This document shows, one piece after another, positions 7,578 to 17,290 of a DNA stretch of 64,000 bases; position 1 is the first letter of the stretch, and the number at the start of each line of letters is the position of its first letter. Origin of the DNA: Devosia sp. MC521 (lineage in GTDB: Bacteria; Pseudomonadota; Alphaproteobacteria; Rhizobiales; Devosiaceae); the NCBI RefSeq assembly GCF_014127105.1, contig NZ_CP059902.1, positions 325,001-389,000 of the forward strand, in the 5' to 3' direction. The translations under genes and the position numbers were made by a program. The notes beneath the pieces were generated by a model. The model saw only the letters and a program-made list of their open reading frames with translations. It made no database searches and was not told the origin of the DNA.

Positions 7578-9071
7578 ATGTTTGGCAAGCGAACGACATT
7601 TGGCGGCAATACGCCCGGAGTTTCTGAGCTCCCGCGTCCAATCGCCAGCCCGCCACCGGGAGCGGTGTCGTCCCCTGCGCAACGCCGCCAGCCTGACGCA
7701 GACAGCTCTGCCAGTCGTGCGAAGAGTACGGACGACGTTCTCGACGTCAAAGCACAGGCTGAAAACCCGCGAGCCAAGGAATATTTCTCGACCAAGTCAG
7801 CGATCTTTAATGCGCTGATTGACTCGATTGACCTGAGCCAGTTGGCGACGATGGAGAGCCAGTCGGCGCGCGAGGAAATTCGCGACATCGTCTCCGAAAT
7901 CATTGCGCTGAAATCCATCGCGATGTCGATTGCCGAGCAGGAAGATCTGCTTGAAGACATTTGCAACGACGTGCTGGGTTACGGCCCGCTCGAGCCGCTG
8001 CTCGCACGCGATGACATTGCCGATATCATGGTGAACGGCTCGCAGCGCTGTTACATCGAAGTCGGCGGCAAGGTCCGGCTGACAAACGTGCGCTTCCGCG
8101 ATGATGCGCATTTGATGAATGTCTGCCAGCGTATCGTGTCGCAGGTCGGTCGCCGTGTCGATGAAGGCTCGCCAATTTGCGACGCGCGCTTGCCTGACGG
8201 GTCGCGTGTGAACGTTATCGCGCCGCCTCTTGCCATTGACGGCGCAGCGCTGACCATTCGTAAATTTAAAAAGGACAAGCTCACCCTTCAGCAGCTGGTC
8301 AAATACGGCTCTATTTCCTCTGAGGGCGCGGAAGTGCTGCGTATTCTGGGCCGCGTGCGTGCCAATATTTTGATCTCAGGCGGCACGGGTTCGGGCAAGA
8401 CCACACTGCTCAACTGTTTGACAGCCTTCATCGAAAAAGATGAGCGGGTGATTACCTGCGAAGACTCGGCCGAATTGCAACTGCAGCAACCACACGTTGT
8501 CCGCCTTGAAACGCGTCCTCCGAACTTGGAGGGGGAAGGCGAGATCACCATGCGTGATCTTATCAAGAATTGTCTGCGTATGCGCCCTGAACGCATCATC
8601 GTGGGCGAAGTGCGTGGTCCGGAGTCCTTCGATCTCCTGCAGGCGATGAACACGGGCCACGATGGCTCTATGGGCACTCTGCACGCCAACTCGCCGAGAG
8701 AGGCGCTTTCGCGTTTGGAATCGATGATCACCATGGGCGGCTACTCGCTGCCGAGCCGCACCATTCGCGAAATGATCGTGTCTTCGATCGACGTGATCGT
8801 TCAGGCCGCGCGACTACGCGATGGTTCGCGCCGCATCACCCACATTACCGAAGTGCTGGGCATGGAAGGGGATGTGATCGTGACACAGGATATCTTCACC
8901 TATGACATCATGGGTGAAGACGCGAACGGCATGCTCCTCGGGCGTCACCATTCGACCGGTATTACCAAGCCTCAATTCACGGAACGCGCGCGCTACTTCA
9001 ACGAAGAGGCCAACTTGGTGGAAGCCTTGGAGGCGTCCAACATTGAGCATCGCGAAATGGCGAGTAAGTAG
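7578..9071 (+). CDS. cpaF: Pilus assembly secretion ATPase CpaF/TadA
   Basis: 497 residues, a type II/IV secretion system ATPase that powers extension and retraction of the Flp pilus. A Pro/Ala/Ser-rich N-terminus of about 60 residues precedes the all-helical N-domain. Walker A is GGTGSGKTT at residues 268-276, and the Asp box/Walker B region includes [11 protein letters not shown] with the invariant Glu; the His box is [19 protein letters not shown]. It acts on the cytoplasmic face of TadB/TadC. Spacing to cpaE is 30 bases and to tadB 3 bases. Confidence 0.95.
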   Translation: MFGKRTTFGGNTPGVSELPRPIASPPPGAVSSPAQRRQPDADSSASRAKSTDDVLDVKAQAENPRAKEYFSTKSAIFNALIDSIDLSQLATMESQSAREEIRDIVSEIIALKSIAMSIAEQEDLLEDICNDVLGYGPLEPLLARDDIADIMVNGSQRCYIEVGGKVRLTNVRFRDDAHLMNVCQRIVSQVGRRVDEGSPICDARLPDGSRVNVIAPPLAIDGAALTIRKFKKDKLTLQQLVKYGSISSEGAEVLRILGRVRANILISGGTGSGKTTLLNCLTAFIEKDERVITCEDSAELQLQQPHVVRLETRPPNLEGEGEITMRDLIKNCLRMRPERIIVGEVRGPESFDLLQAMNTGHDGSMGTLHANSPREALSRLESMITMGGYSLPSRTIREMIVSSIDVIVQAARLRDGSRRITHITEVLGMEGDVIVTQDIFTYDIMGEDANGMLLGRHHSTGITKPQFTERARYFNEEANLVEALEASNIEHREMASK

Positions 9072-9074
9072 AAT

Positions 9075-10052
9075 ATGACCACAAGCGTGCTGCTCATCAT
9101 TTTGTTCGTTGTTGTTGCCGGTGCATTGGCCTTGGCGTTTGTCCCCGCGGCCGCGGGTGGCCAGCGCGCAAAGCAGCGCCTCAAGGTCTATCAAGGTGAT
9201 GTCTCCATCAATCGGCGCGTTGCCGGGGAGAGCCGTGTCCGGGATAATCGGCGCAAAACGGTGCAGCAGGCGCTCAAGGCGCAGCAGGATGAGTTGAAAG
9301 CCAACCGCCGGTTGACCATCCCAGCCATGTTGTTTCAGGCGGGAATGACCACGACACCCGCTGCCTATATTCGCAACTCGATTATCTTCGGTGTTGTGCT
9401 TTTTGGGCTTTTGGTTGTGGCGCAGGTGCCGTTTTATTTTGCGGCCATCATTGCTGCCGCGGGTGGGTATCTAGGTCCACGCTTTTACGTCATGCGTAAG
9501 CGCCGCAAATATCAAGATCGGTTCTTGGACGAATTACCCAATGCCATTGAAGCGATTGTCCGTGGCGTTAAAACGGGTCTGCCGCTCAATGATACGGTGC
9601 GTGTTGTCGCCAAGGACACCAAGGAACCAGTTCGCTCTGAGTTCGGTCGCATCTTGGATCAGCAGGCTTTCGGCTTCTCGATGCAAGAGTCCATTCAGAT
9701 CCTGTTGGAGCGCGTGCCTCTGCCTGAGGTGAATTTCTTCGTTGTGGTTATCACCGTGCAGCAACAGTCTGGCGGTAACCTCTCAGAAGCCCTGAGCAAT
9801 TTGGCGCGAGTTCTGCGCAACCGCAAAAAGATGAAAGCCAAGGTCAAGGCAATGTCGTCTGAAGCCAAGGCATCGGCGGCGATTATCGGCGCGCTGCCAA
9901 TTGTTGTGGCCGTTCTGATCTCCGTTGTGTCGCCGGCCTATCTGGCCCCACTTTTCACGACACCCGTTGGCAATGTGTGTTTGGCCATTGCTGTGTTCAT
10001 GCTGAGTGCAGGCGTTTTTGTCATGCACCGCATGGTTCAGTTCGAGATCTAG
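9075..10052 (+). CDS. tadB: Pilus platform protein TadB
   Basis: 325 residues with the type II secretion F (T2SF) domain at about residues 140-270, containing LDELPNAIEAIVRGVKTG and QQQSGGNLSEALSNLA. Membrane helices lie at the N-terminus, at about residues 90-140, and at the C-terminus. TadB and TadC form the inner-membrane platform driven by the CpaF ATPase. The ATG follows the cpaF stop by three bases, so translation is coupled. Confidence 0.93.
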   Translation: MTTSVLLIILFVVVAGALALAFVPAAAGGQRAKQRLKVYQGDVSINRRVAGESRVRDNRRKTVQQALKAQQDELKANRRLTIPAMLFQAGMTTTPAAYIRNSIIFGVVLFGLLVVAQVPFYFAAIIAAAGGYLGPRFYVMRKRRKYQDRFLDELPNAIEAIVRGVKTGLPLNDTVRVVAKDTKEPVRSEFGRILDQQAFGFSMQESIQILLERVPLPEVNFFVVVITVQQQSGGNLSEALSNLARVLRNRKKMKAKVKAMSSEAKASAAIIGALPIVVAVLISVVSPAYLAPLFTTPVGNVCLAIAVFMLSAGVFVMHRMVQFEI

Positions 10053-10062
10053 GGGGGTAGCC

Positions 10063-11076
10063 GTGGACATCATCGCGCTTGTAACCCAACGCGAGTTTTT
10101 GATTGCGGCCCTTGCTGCCATCTCGGCGACGGCTGCGGTGTTTACCTTTGGGTCCAGTCTTCTGGTCAAGCAGGAGCTCAAAGGGCGCATTCAGCGCGTG
10201 GCACTGGAGCGCGAGAAAATGCGGGCCCAGGAGATGTCTCGGTTGCGTGGGAGCTCTGCGGCAGTAGCCGACCGAAGTTCGATCCGCCGCGATGACAATA
10301 CAAAGGCCTATATGCGCAAGGCCGTCGACAGATTTGATCTGCGGAAAGCCTTCCAGGACGAAAATACGCTCGACCAGCTGTCCATGGCTGGACTGCGTGG
10401 TCCGGCCGAGTTGACCAAATATCTCTTCGTGCGGTTCACGACACCGGTTGCCGTATTGCTGTTTGCGATCTTCTACTTAGTCGTCGTAGCGCCTGGTGAT
10501 CGACCCATGTATCTGAGCCTCGCCTACTCCGTTGCGATTGGGGTCGTCGGCGCCTACTTGCCAGTGCTATTGTTGAAAAACAAAATCCAGAAGCGCCAAG
10601 CCTCTATCCGTCGCGCATGGCCAGATGTGTTGGACTTGATGCTGTTGTGCGTTGAGGCTGGCATGTCCATGGAGCACGCCATAAAGCGCGTTGCCAAGGA
10701 AATCGGCGGTCAGTCACCGCAGCTTGCCGAAGAACTGACGCTGACCAATGCCGAGCTATCATTTCTGGAAGATCGCTCACGCGCCTATGAAAACCTCGGC
10801 CGACGCACAGGGCTCGACAACGTTAGGGCGGTCATGACCGCACTTATTCAGGCCGATCGCTATGGCACCTCTGTAGGTCAGGCTTTGCGTGTCATGGCTG
10901 AAGAAGGGCGTGAAGCGCGTATGATGGAAGCGGAGAAGAAGGCAGCCGCATTGCCGCCGAAACTAACCGTGCCGCTCATCCTCTTCCTGCTGCCCGTATT
11001 GTTTATCGTGGTCCTGTCGCCAGCAATGATCAAAGTCTTCACTGGCAGCGTCGCAAGCACGGTCGGCGGCGGCTAA
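10063..11076 (+). CDS. tadC: Pilus platform protein TadC
   Basis: 337 residues with a T2SF domain at about residues 180-310 (WPDVLDLMLLCVEAGMSMEHAI and ADRYGTSVGQALRVMAEEGR) and hydrophobic segments on both sides. It pairs with TadB in the pilus platform. The start is GTG at 10063, ten bases after the tadB stop and preceded by GGGGGG. An in-frame ATG at 10006 lies inside tadB and is unlikely. This is the last gene of the plus-strand pilus run. Confidence 0.9.
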   Translation: MDIIALVTQREFLIAALAAISATAAVFTFGSSLLVKQELKGRIQRVALEREKMRAQEMSRLRGSSAAVADRSSIRRDDNTKAYMRKAVDRFDLRKAFQDENTLDQLSMAGLRGPAELTKYLFVRFTTPVAVLLFAIFYLVVVAPGDRPMYLSLAYSVAIGVVGAYLPVLLLKNKIQKRQASIRRAWPDVLDLMLLCVEAGMSMEHAIKRVAKEIGGQSPQLAEELTLTNAELSFLEDRSRAYENLGRRTGLDNVRAVMTALIQADRYGTSVGQALRVMAEEGREARMMEAEKKAAALPPKLTVPLILFLLPVLFIVVLSPAMIKVFTGSVASTVGGG

Positions 11077-11085
11077 TCGAGGGCC

Positions 11086-11850
11086 TTAATCCTTGAGCAG
11101 GTCCCAACGGTTTTGCTGGGTCAGCAGCGCTCTGATGTAAGCCATGTTGGATTCCACTTGATCAGGCGGAAGCTCGGCGGCGTAGATTTTGCGCGCCTCA
11201 TCAAAGCGTCCCTGTAGGCCGAAAACCAATGCCAGGTTTTGACGGGTCTGTGTCGATGCCCCTTGCATGCTGACGGCTTTGCGCAGGTGCTGCTCGGCCA
11301 GGCTCAGTTCATTGGTCATCGCATAGGATAGGCCAAGATTGGTTTCGATCGAGGCTTCGTTCGGTGCAAGAGCTGCGGCCTGCGTGTAAATGCGCCGTGC
11401 TTCGCTGTTCCGCCCCATCTGATCCAAGGTCGCGCCTTTGACCAACAGTGCGCTCCAATCTGGAGCGTCCGTGCGCAGAACATTGTCTATGACGTTGAGA
11501 GATTGCTCAAACCGGCCCGCAGCCGTCAGGGCCTTGGCATAGGCAATGGAAATCGGAACGTCCTTGGGGTGTGCGGCAAGGGTCGCCTCTAAGGCCGCCA
11601 TGGCCTGTTCCGGCTGGCCTATTGCGCGCAGATGGGTGGCGTATTGAATTGTATTGTTGCGGTCGCGCGGGTTGGACTTATAGCGCGCAGTCAGTTGCTC
11701 AAGCGTCGGTTGTTTTTGACTGGCCGCAAATGGCCCTGTGCCCGAACCATTGTAATTTCTCGAACTGGTACAGCCCGATAGCGTCACAGCCGTCAAACCA
11801 ACAGCCAGAACACAATGCATCCAAAATCTATCGTATTTTACCCGAGGCAT
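11086..11850 (-). CDS. tadD: TadD-like TPR lipoprotein
   Basis: 254 residues. The signal peptide ends in a lipobox LSGC (Cys about residue 27), so the product is a lipoprotein. At least four TPR-like repeats follow, visible in LEATLAAHPKDVPISIAYAK, VLRTDAPDWSALLVKGA and IYTQAAALAPNEASIETNLG. TadD is proposed to help secretin assembly as pilotin-like protein. The ATG at 11850 has GGAGG just upstream; the ORF could extend to 11892 but without a lipoprotein-like N-terminus. It is convergent with tadC, nine bases apart. Confidence 0.85.
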   Translation of the reverse strand: MPRVKYDRFWMHCVLAVGLTAVTLSGCTSSRNYNGSGTGPFAASQKQPTLEQLTARYKSNPRDRNNTIQYATHLRAIGQPEQAMAALEATLAAHPKDVPISIAYAKALTAAGRFEQSLNVIDNVLRTDAPDWSALLVKGATLDQMGRNSEARRIYTQAAALAPNEASIETNLGLSYAMTNELSLAEQHLRKAVSMQGASTQTRQNLALVFGLQGRFDEARKIYAAELPPDQVESNMAYIRALLTQQNRWDLLKD

Positions 11851-12139
11851 GGTTTCCTCCGGGACATGACCCCTTGCTTGGCAATAGATCATTAACCCTA
11901 ATATTGGGTTAAACCCATAATGTTGCTATCAATTGCAGGGGTGGTGGAGAGGTCTGTTTGCGTGCTTGATCATTCTGTTGGCGCGCAACGCGTTTGTTTT
12001 CCCTTTTAGTAGTCGCAATAGCCCTTTTTTGTTCGGGAATTAGGTAGTTCGCGCCGTTGCCAGAAAACTATTTCCGGAGTTGGATGGTGCCAGAACCCCG
12101 TTCGGGGCTAGAACACGCCAAAATAATCTGGAGAGTCTG

Positions 12140-13489
12140 ATGGCCAAGACTTCGGCTACACCGGTCATTGCAATTGTTGACGGCGCTTTGGACGATGCCG
12201 CGCTTACCGATGTCCAGCGCAAATGGGCGCAGGCGCACGGTTTTTCCGGCCAGACCGGAAAGCTGCTGGCAGTTCCCGATGCGCAGGGCGATATCACCGC
12301 ATGGCTTTTGGGCATGGGGCCGAGCGAAAGCCTGAATCCCTTTACGGTTGGTCTGGCTGGAAGCAATCTGCCCGAGGGCACTTATGCGCTGGAAGGGCAG
12401 TATGGCGACGCCACACAGGCGGCCACAGCGTTTAAGCTGGGTGCTTATCGCTTTGATCGGTACCGCGACGCCAAACCGAGCCCGCAGCTCGAAATGCCTG
12501 ACGACGCAGATGCTGATGAGGTTGATTTCCTCTCCCAAGGTGCTTTCCTCGCTCGCGATCTTATCAATACGCCCGCCAATGATCTTGGCCCGGATGCCTT
12601 GGACCAAGCGATTAGGGACTTCGCGCGTCGCAATGGCATGAAGGTTACGGCCATTGTGGGTGATGACTTGCTGGGCGCAAATCTGCCACTGATCCATGCC
12701 GTGGGTCGGGCGAACGCTCAGGCCCCACGCTTGCTTGACCTCAGCTGGGGCGACGAAAGTCATCCTAAGGTGACGCTAGTTGGTAAGGGCGTCACCTTTG
12801 ATACTGGCGGTTTGGATATCAAGCCCGCAGCAGGCATGCTGATGATGAAAAAGGATATGGGCGGCGCTGCCAATATTCTTGGCCTTGCCCATGCTGTGGT
12901 GAATGCGGAACTCCCAGTGCGCCTCCGCGTGTTGATCCCGATTGTCGAAAATTCAATCGCGGGCAATTCGTTTAGACCTGGAGACGTTATCCGCTCGCGG
13001 GCCGGGCTGACTGTCGAGATTGGCAATACCGACGCGGAAGGTCGTTTGATCTTGGCCGACGCACTGGCATTGGCGGATGAGGAAGCGCCTGATCTCCTCG
13101 TCGACATGGCAACGTTGACGGGGGCTGCGCGCATAGCGCTCGGACCAGAACTGCCGGCGACCTATAGCTCTGATCATAGCCTTGCTTATGCCATGGCGGA
13201 TCTCGGCCCGAAGGTCGAGGACCCCGTGTGGCCGCTGCCGCTATGGGCGAACTATGGAAGCCAGCTCAACTCCAAAATTGCCGATATGAACAATACTGGA
13301 GCGGGAGGATTTGGCGGGTCGATTATCGCCGCGCTGTTCCTGCAGCGTTTCGTCAAAAACGCTAGCGCGTGGGTGCATATGGACATTTTTGCTTGGGCAC
13401 CGGAATTGCGTCCGGGGCGCCCGGTCGGGGCAACCGACCAAGGCATACGCGTGCTCTATGTACTGCTGAAGCAGCGCTACGGGGCTTAA
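12140..13489 (+). CDS. Leucyl aminopeptidase family M17
   Basis: 449 residues, a cytoplasmic dizinc aminopeptidase of family M17. The C-terminal catalytic domain contains VGKGVTFDTGG with Lys216 and Asp221, MMKKDMGGA with Asp239, and the family signature NTDAEGR with Asp298, Glu300 and Arg302. The N-terminal domain is about 180 residues and diverged. The length is slightly shorter than PepA (about 500), closer to the PepB-like alphaproteobacterial form. ATG 12140 follows GGAGAG at 12130-12135. It frees N-terminal amino acids from peptides. It is monocistronic here. Confidence 0.93.
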   Translation: MAKTSATPVIAIVDGALDDAALTDVQRKWAQAHGFSGQTGKLLAVPDAQGDITAWLLGMGPSESLNPFTVGLAGSNLPEGTYALEGQYGDATQAATAFKLGAYRFDRYRDAKPSPQLEMPDDADADEVDFLSQGAFLARDLINTPANDLGPDALDQAIRDFARRNGMKVTAIVGDDLLGANLPLIHAVGRANAQAPRLLDLSWGDESHPKVTLVGKGVTFDTGGLDIKPAAGMLMMKKDMGGAANILGLAHAVVNAELPVRLRVLIPIVENSIAGNSFRPGDVIRSRAGLTVEIGNTDAEGRLILADALALADEEAPDLLVDMATLTGAARIALGPELPATYSSDHSLAYAMADLGPKVEDPVWPLPLWANYGSQLNSKIADMNNTGAGGFGGSIIAALFLQRFVKNASAWVHMDIFAWAPELRPGRPVGATDQGIRVLYVLLKQRYGA

Positions 13490-13500
13490 CGCCCCGTAGT

Positions 13501-14166
13501 TTAGTTGGTGATCAGGTCGATACCTGTGGTTTCTTCGATGGCGGCATCGGCAATCTCGGTGCCCGCCTTCGGGAACAGGAGTGGCGCCATAGCAAAGCCC
13601 ACCACGACCAAGGCAACCATGCCAATCCCTGCCCACTTCTTGTGTTTCTCGATGAACTCGCCAGCGATTGGGCCGAAGAAATAGAAGAGACCGCATGGCA
13701 CGAAGTAGCGCAGTCCGCGACCAATGATGCCGTAGATCACAAAGGTCCAGAGATCGAGACCGGCCACGCCACTGGTGATGGTGATGACCTTATAAGGAAT
13801 CGGAGACAGCGCTCCGATCAGGATCATCAGGGGGCCGTTGTCATTAAAGCTTTGACGCAGCGCGCCAAAGCCATCGGCGGCGCCGTAGAAATCGATAATG
13901 GCGCGACCAATGCTATCAAACAGGAAATAGCCAATCGCATAGCCTGCAAGGCCTCCAGCAACGGAAGCGACCGTGCAAATAGCTGCGAGACGCCAGGCGC
14001 GGAGACGATCTGCAATGATCATGGGGGCCAGCATAATCTCTGGGAATACTGGAATAATCATCGCTTCGAGGAAGCACAGTGCTGCCAGAATGGGTTCTGC
14101 AAATCGGTGTTTGGTCGCCGTTTTAAGGCGATCATAAAAACTCACTTTGGCTGCAGTTTCGGACAT
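13501..14166 (-). CDS. VTT/SNARE-associated domain membrane protein (YqaA-like)
   Basis: 221 residues with about five hydrophobic segments. FLEAMIIPVFPEIMLAPMII near residue 35 is the re-entrant loop region typical of the DedA/VTT family, here closest to the YqaA branch. A GxLSPIPYKVITITSG stretch at about residues 121-137 matches the second family motif with the conserved Pro and Arg/Lys. Such proteins are thought to act in membrane lipid homeostasis or proton-linked transport; the substrate is unknown. It is convergent with the aminopeptidase, eleven bases away. Confidence 0.8.
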   Translation of the reverse strand: MSETAAKVSFYDRLKTATKHRFAEPILAALCFLEAMIIPVFPEIMLAPMIIADRLRAWRLAAICTVASVAGGLAGYAIGYFLFDSIGRAIIDFYGAADGFGALRQSFNDNGPLMILIGALSPIPYKVITITSGVAGLDLWTFVIYGIIGRGLRYFVPCGLFYFFGPIAGEFIEKHKKWAGIGMVALVVVGFAMAPLLFPKAGTEIADAAIEETTGIDLITN

Positions 14167-14235
14167 TGAGCCTCCAAGAAATTGTTGTGACCATGCTGAC
14201 CGTTAATAGAAAAAAGCGCTAGTACAAAAATAGGA

Positions 14236-15174
14236 TCAGTACCCACGTTTGCGGTCGACGACGTTACGGAGGGGCAGCCCGTTCCGATGGTCGTTTATCA
14301 TCTGCGTAAAATAGCGAACGCCGCTCCGTTCATCTGAGATCGCAGCGATGTGAGGTGTGATGTAGCAGTTTGGCGCGTCCCACAGAGCGCTTTGCTCCGG
14401 CAAGGGTTCGACTTCAAAGACATCGAGGCTCGCTGCACCCAGAACTCCAGATTGTAACGCGTTCACAATATCGGCTTCGCGCTGATGCCCACCACGCGCC
14501 GCATTGACGATGGCAGGGCCTCCCTGCAGCGTGCCCTTGCGCAGCTTGTTAAAGGTCTCGGCGTTGAGAATTCCGGTTGTTTCAGGGGTGAGGGGCAGTA
14601 GATTGACCAGAATGTCGGTATTGGCCAGGAAGGCGTCAAACTGCTCAGCGCCGACATAGCTCTCGACGCCCTCGATGTGCTTTGCAGACCGGCTCCAGCT
14701 TGAAACCTTAAAGCCGAGCGGAAGCAGGCGCTTGGCGGCGTCTTGTCCGAGCACACCCATGCCCATGATGCCCACGTGTGTTTCGTGGGAGGCAGGCGGA
14801 TAATATTGTGCCCAGCGACGCGCTTTTTGATCGGCGGCGAAACGGCTGAACTGCCGGTGATGCATGGTGACATGGGCAACGACATAATCGCTCATACGCT
14901 GGCTGAGGTCGTTGTCGACAAAGCGCACGATGGGGGCGTCAGGCAAATCAGGACGCTTAAGCAACGCGTCGACGCCGGCGCCGAGGGAGAGGATGGCGCG
15001 AAGTTCGGTCAGACCTTCGAAAGCGTCGGCCTTGGGCTTCCAAACGAAGATGTAGTGCACGTCCTTGGGGTTGAAATCATCCCCGCGGCGCACAACTGGA
15101 TAATCGCCTAGCGCTGTTTGAAACGCCTTGGCCCAGCTTGCTTCATCAACGTCCGATAGGTGTAGCAGCAGCAT
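14236..15174 (-). CDS. ghrA: Glyoxylate/hydroxypyruvate reductase A-type D-2-hydroxyacid dehydrogenase
   Basis: 312 residues. The Rossmann motif GIMGMGVLGQDAAKRL at about residues 135-150, the catalytic Arg in NAARGGH, the Glu in DVFEVEPLP and the His in YITPHIAA are all present, as in the D-isomer-specific 2-hydroxyacid dehydrogenase family. The overall pattern (NLLPLTPET, LPxxSALWDAPN) fits GhrA, which reduces glyoxylate and hydroxypyruvate with NADPH. It lies downstream of the cytochrome c gene but behind a terminator, so it is probably transcribed separately. Confidence 0.88.
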   Translation of the reverse strand: MLLLHLSDVDEASWAKAFQTALGDYPVVRRGDDFNPKDVHYIFVWKPKADAFEGLTELRAILSLGAGVDALLKRPDLPDAPIVRFVDNDLSQRMSDYVVAHVTMHHRQFSRFAADQKARRWAQYYPPASHETHVGIMGMGVLGQDAAKRLLPLGFKVSSWSRSAKHIEGVESYVGAEQFDAFLANTDILVNLLPLTPETTGILNAETFNKLRKGTLQGGPAIVNAARGGHQREADIVNALQSGVLGAASLDVFEVEPLPEQSALWDAPNCYITPHIAAISDERSGVRYFTQMINDHRNGLPLRNVVDRKRGY

Positions 15175-15194
15175 TCCATGTCTCCCTCAAAACA

Positions 15195-15230
15195 CAAAAA
15201 AGCCGCGCCTTGTTGAGGGCGCGGCTTCAA
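15195..15230 (-). terminator. Rho-independent terminator of the cytochrome c gene
   Basis: Perfect ten-base arms AAGCCGCGCC and GGCGCGGCTT (15200-15209 and 15218-15227) around an eight-base loop. Read on the minus strand the hairpin is followed by six T. It sits just after the cytochrome c stop. Confidence 0.9.
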
Positions 15231-15252
15231 AGATTCTAGCTCAGTCGCAATC

Positions 15253-16062
15253 TTAGTTGCTGGTAGCAGGCGCCTGCTCAGCAGGAGTGCCTTCAACCTG
15301 AGTTTCTGTCTCAGTGGTAGTCGGGGTTTCGACAACCGGAGCAGCTTCAACAACTGGTGCGTCTTCAGCAGCAGGGGCAACAACTTCAGCAGGCGTTGCG
15401 GTGCCTTCAGTTGCTGGCGCAACTTCGGCAGCTGGAGCTTCTTCAGCCACTGGTGCGGCTTCTTCTGCGGCTGGCGCAGCTTCTGCAGCAGGAGCTGCTT
15501 CTTCAGCGCCGCCTTCAGCAACTGGGAATGGAGCTGGATTTGCAGACAGGGTCTGCAGGTATGCCATGATGTCAGCGCGTTCTTCAGCGGACTTTACGCC
15601 AGCGAATGCCATCTTGGTGCCTGGAGCGTAGCCCTTCGGATTCGCCAGGAATGCATCCATGTTCTCATAGGACCAGACCAGGCCATCGTTATGATGCTGG
15701 GTCATGATGTCCGAATAGGCGAAGCCGTCGGCATGTGCCTGTGGGCCACCCATGATGTCATAGAGATATGGGCCCTGCTTGTTTGGTTCGCCTTCAGCGA
15801 AGTTATGGCAAGACTGGCACTTGCGAACCGCGGTCGCGCCACGGTCAGCCGAAGCGCTGGCCAGCAGAACAGCGACTGGAACAGCCTGTTCAACTTCGCC
15901 GCCAGCCGCAGCATCGGCAACTTCTGGTTCGGGCAGGTTGTAGCCTGGCCCGTTGTTTTCGATCGGTGCATACACGGACTCGGCAAGGAAGCCGACTGCC
16001 ATGATGAACAACAGGGTGCCGAGGACGGCGCCGAAAATCTTGTTTAGCTCAAACGAATTCAT
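15253..16062 (-). CDS. Membrane-anchored c-type cytochrome with Ala/Pro/Glu tail
   Basis: 269 residues. One N-terminal hydrophobic helix (about residues 8-30) acts as an uncleaved anchor, as in CycM/cyt c552-type proteins. The class I haem c domain has CQSCH at 82-86 and Met151 in GTKMAFAG as sixth ligand. From about residue 176 to the end the protein is a low-complexity tail of EEAAPAAE-like units, unusual for this family. It probably passes electrons from the bc1 complex to an oxidase. The start MNSFELNK is preferred over an upstream ATG because the anchor helix then begins near the N-terminus. Confidence 0.88.
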   Translation of the reverse strand: MNSFELNKIFGAVLGTLLFIMAVGFLAESVYAPIENNGPGYNLPEPEVADAAAGGEVEQAVPVAVLLASASADRGATAVRKCQSCHNFAEGEPNKQGPYLYDIMGGPQAHADGFAYSDIMTQHHNDGLVWSYENMDAFLANPKGYAPGTKMAFAGVKSAEERADIMAYLQTLSANPAPFPVAEGGAEEAAPAAEAAPAAEEAAPVAEEAPAAEVAPATEGTATPAEVVAPAAEDAPVVEAAPVVETPTTTETETQVEGTPAEQAPATSN

Positions 16063-16319
16063 TTGGTCTCTCTGCCGGTCCATCCCCGGGGACAATTCCG
16101 GGCCAGCCCATTAGATACTCCATTTTGGAGAATCTGCCTCAACGGCCAGCCCAACGCGCGCGGAACATAGTATCAAGACCTGCTGCCGTGCAACAGGCCA
16201 ATCCTTTGGTGCGACAATTCCCCCACGCAGAGGAAGGTTGCACGCATCTCTATACTGTCATTGACACACTCAAGCCTCCGCGTCAAAACCGCCCGGCCTG
16301 CCAATTAAACGGATATCCC

Positions 16320-17147
16320 ATGACAAAGAAGATTGCCTTCCAAGGCGAAAATGGCGCCTTCAGCCACGCTGCGTCGGCTAATTTCTTTCCAGGAGAGGAA
16401 TATCTGGGCTGTGTGACCTTCGAGGACACGCTCAATGCGGTCCAATCCGGTAAGGCAGATTATGCTGTCGTTCCGGTTGAAAACTCACTTTATGGCCGTA
16501 TTACCGACATTCACCACCTGCTTCCGCTGAGTGGTCTGCACATTATTGGTGAGACCTATCTGCGCATTGAGATGAACCTGTTGGGCGTGCGCGGGTCCAC
16601 CCTTGCTGACGTGAAAGCCGTTCAGTCGCTCTCCGTTGCGCTTGGTCAGTGCCGCAAATTTATTTCTGACCATGGCTTCCGCACGATTAATGCGGTCGAT
16701 ACGGCGGGCTCTGCACGCGAGATTGCGCAAAAGGGCGATAAGTCTGTGGCCGCGATTGCTTCGCGTTTTGCCGCCGAGACCTATGGTCTGGATGTGATCG
16801 CGAGCAATATCGAGGACGCGGAACATAACACGACGCGTTTTCTGGTGCTGTCGCCGACTGAAAAGCTGGCGCCGAACGAAGGCAAGGTGAAGACCACCTT
16901 TATCTTCCGTGTGCGCAACGTACCGGCGGCCCTCTATAAGGCCATGGGTGGATTTGCCACCAATGGCGTCAACATGACCAAGCTCGAGAGCTATATGGTC
17001 GGTGGGAATTTCCAGGCGACCCAGTTCTATGCCGACATCGAAGGCCATCCAGATGATCCTTCGGTTCAGCTCGCCCTTGAAGAACTCAACTTCTTTACCG
17101 ACAAGTTCCGCATCTTGGGCGTCTATCCACAGGCTGAGCCGCGCTAA
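16320..17147 (+). CDS. pheA: Prephenate dehydratase
   Basis: 275 residues. It converts prephenate to phenylpyruvate in phenylalanine synthesis. The catalytic domain starts with IAFQGENGAFSHAA and contains VPVENSLYGRI and the TTRF motif (HNTTRFLVL, about residue 172) that carries the essential Thr. The C-terminal ACT domain has GALYK-like AALYKAMGGFATNGVNMTKLES for phenylalanine feedback. There is no chorismate mutase domain. The ATG at 16320 gives the family N-terminus; an earlier in-frame ATG would add 65 unrelated residues. Confidence 0.94.
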   Translation: MTKKIAFQGENGAFSHAASANFFPGEEYLGCVTFEDTLNAVQSGKADYAVVPVENSLYGRITDIHHLLPLSGLHIIGETYLRIEMNLLGVRGSTLADVKAVQSLSVALGQCRKFISDHGFRTINAVDTAGSAREIAQKGDKSVAAIASRFAAETYGLDVIASNIEDAEHNTTRFLVLSPTEKLAPNEGKVKTTFIFRVRNVPAALYKAMGGFATNGVNMTKLESYMVGGNFQATQFYADIEGHPDDPSVQLALEELNFFTDKFRILGVYPQAEPR

Positions 17148-17172
17148 GTCGCGCTCTCCTGATTTGTCTTTG

Positions 17173-17200
17173 AAAATCCCCGCGTTTGCGGGGATTTTTG
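17173..17200 (+). terminator. Rho-independent terminator after pheA
   Basis: AAAATCCCCGC, a GTTT loop, GCGGGGATTTTT: a perfect stem followed by T residues, 26 bases after the pheA stop. Confidence 0.92.
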
Positions 17201-17290
17201 TTTCAATAAGGACGTCACGGGCTGGTATTGCCGTTGACACCTTCTTCCCCCCGGCTAATGGTCCCCATCAGAATTTCTTTAGGAGCCGCT

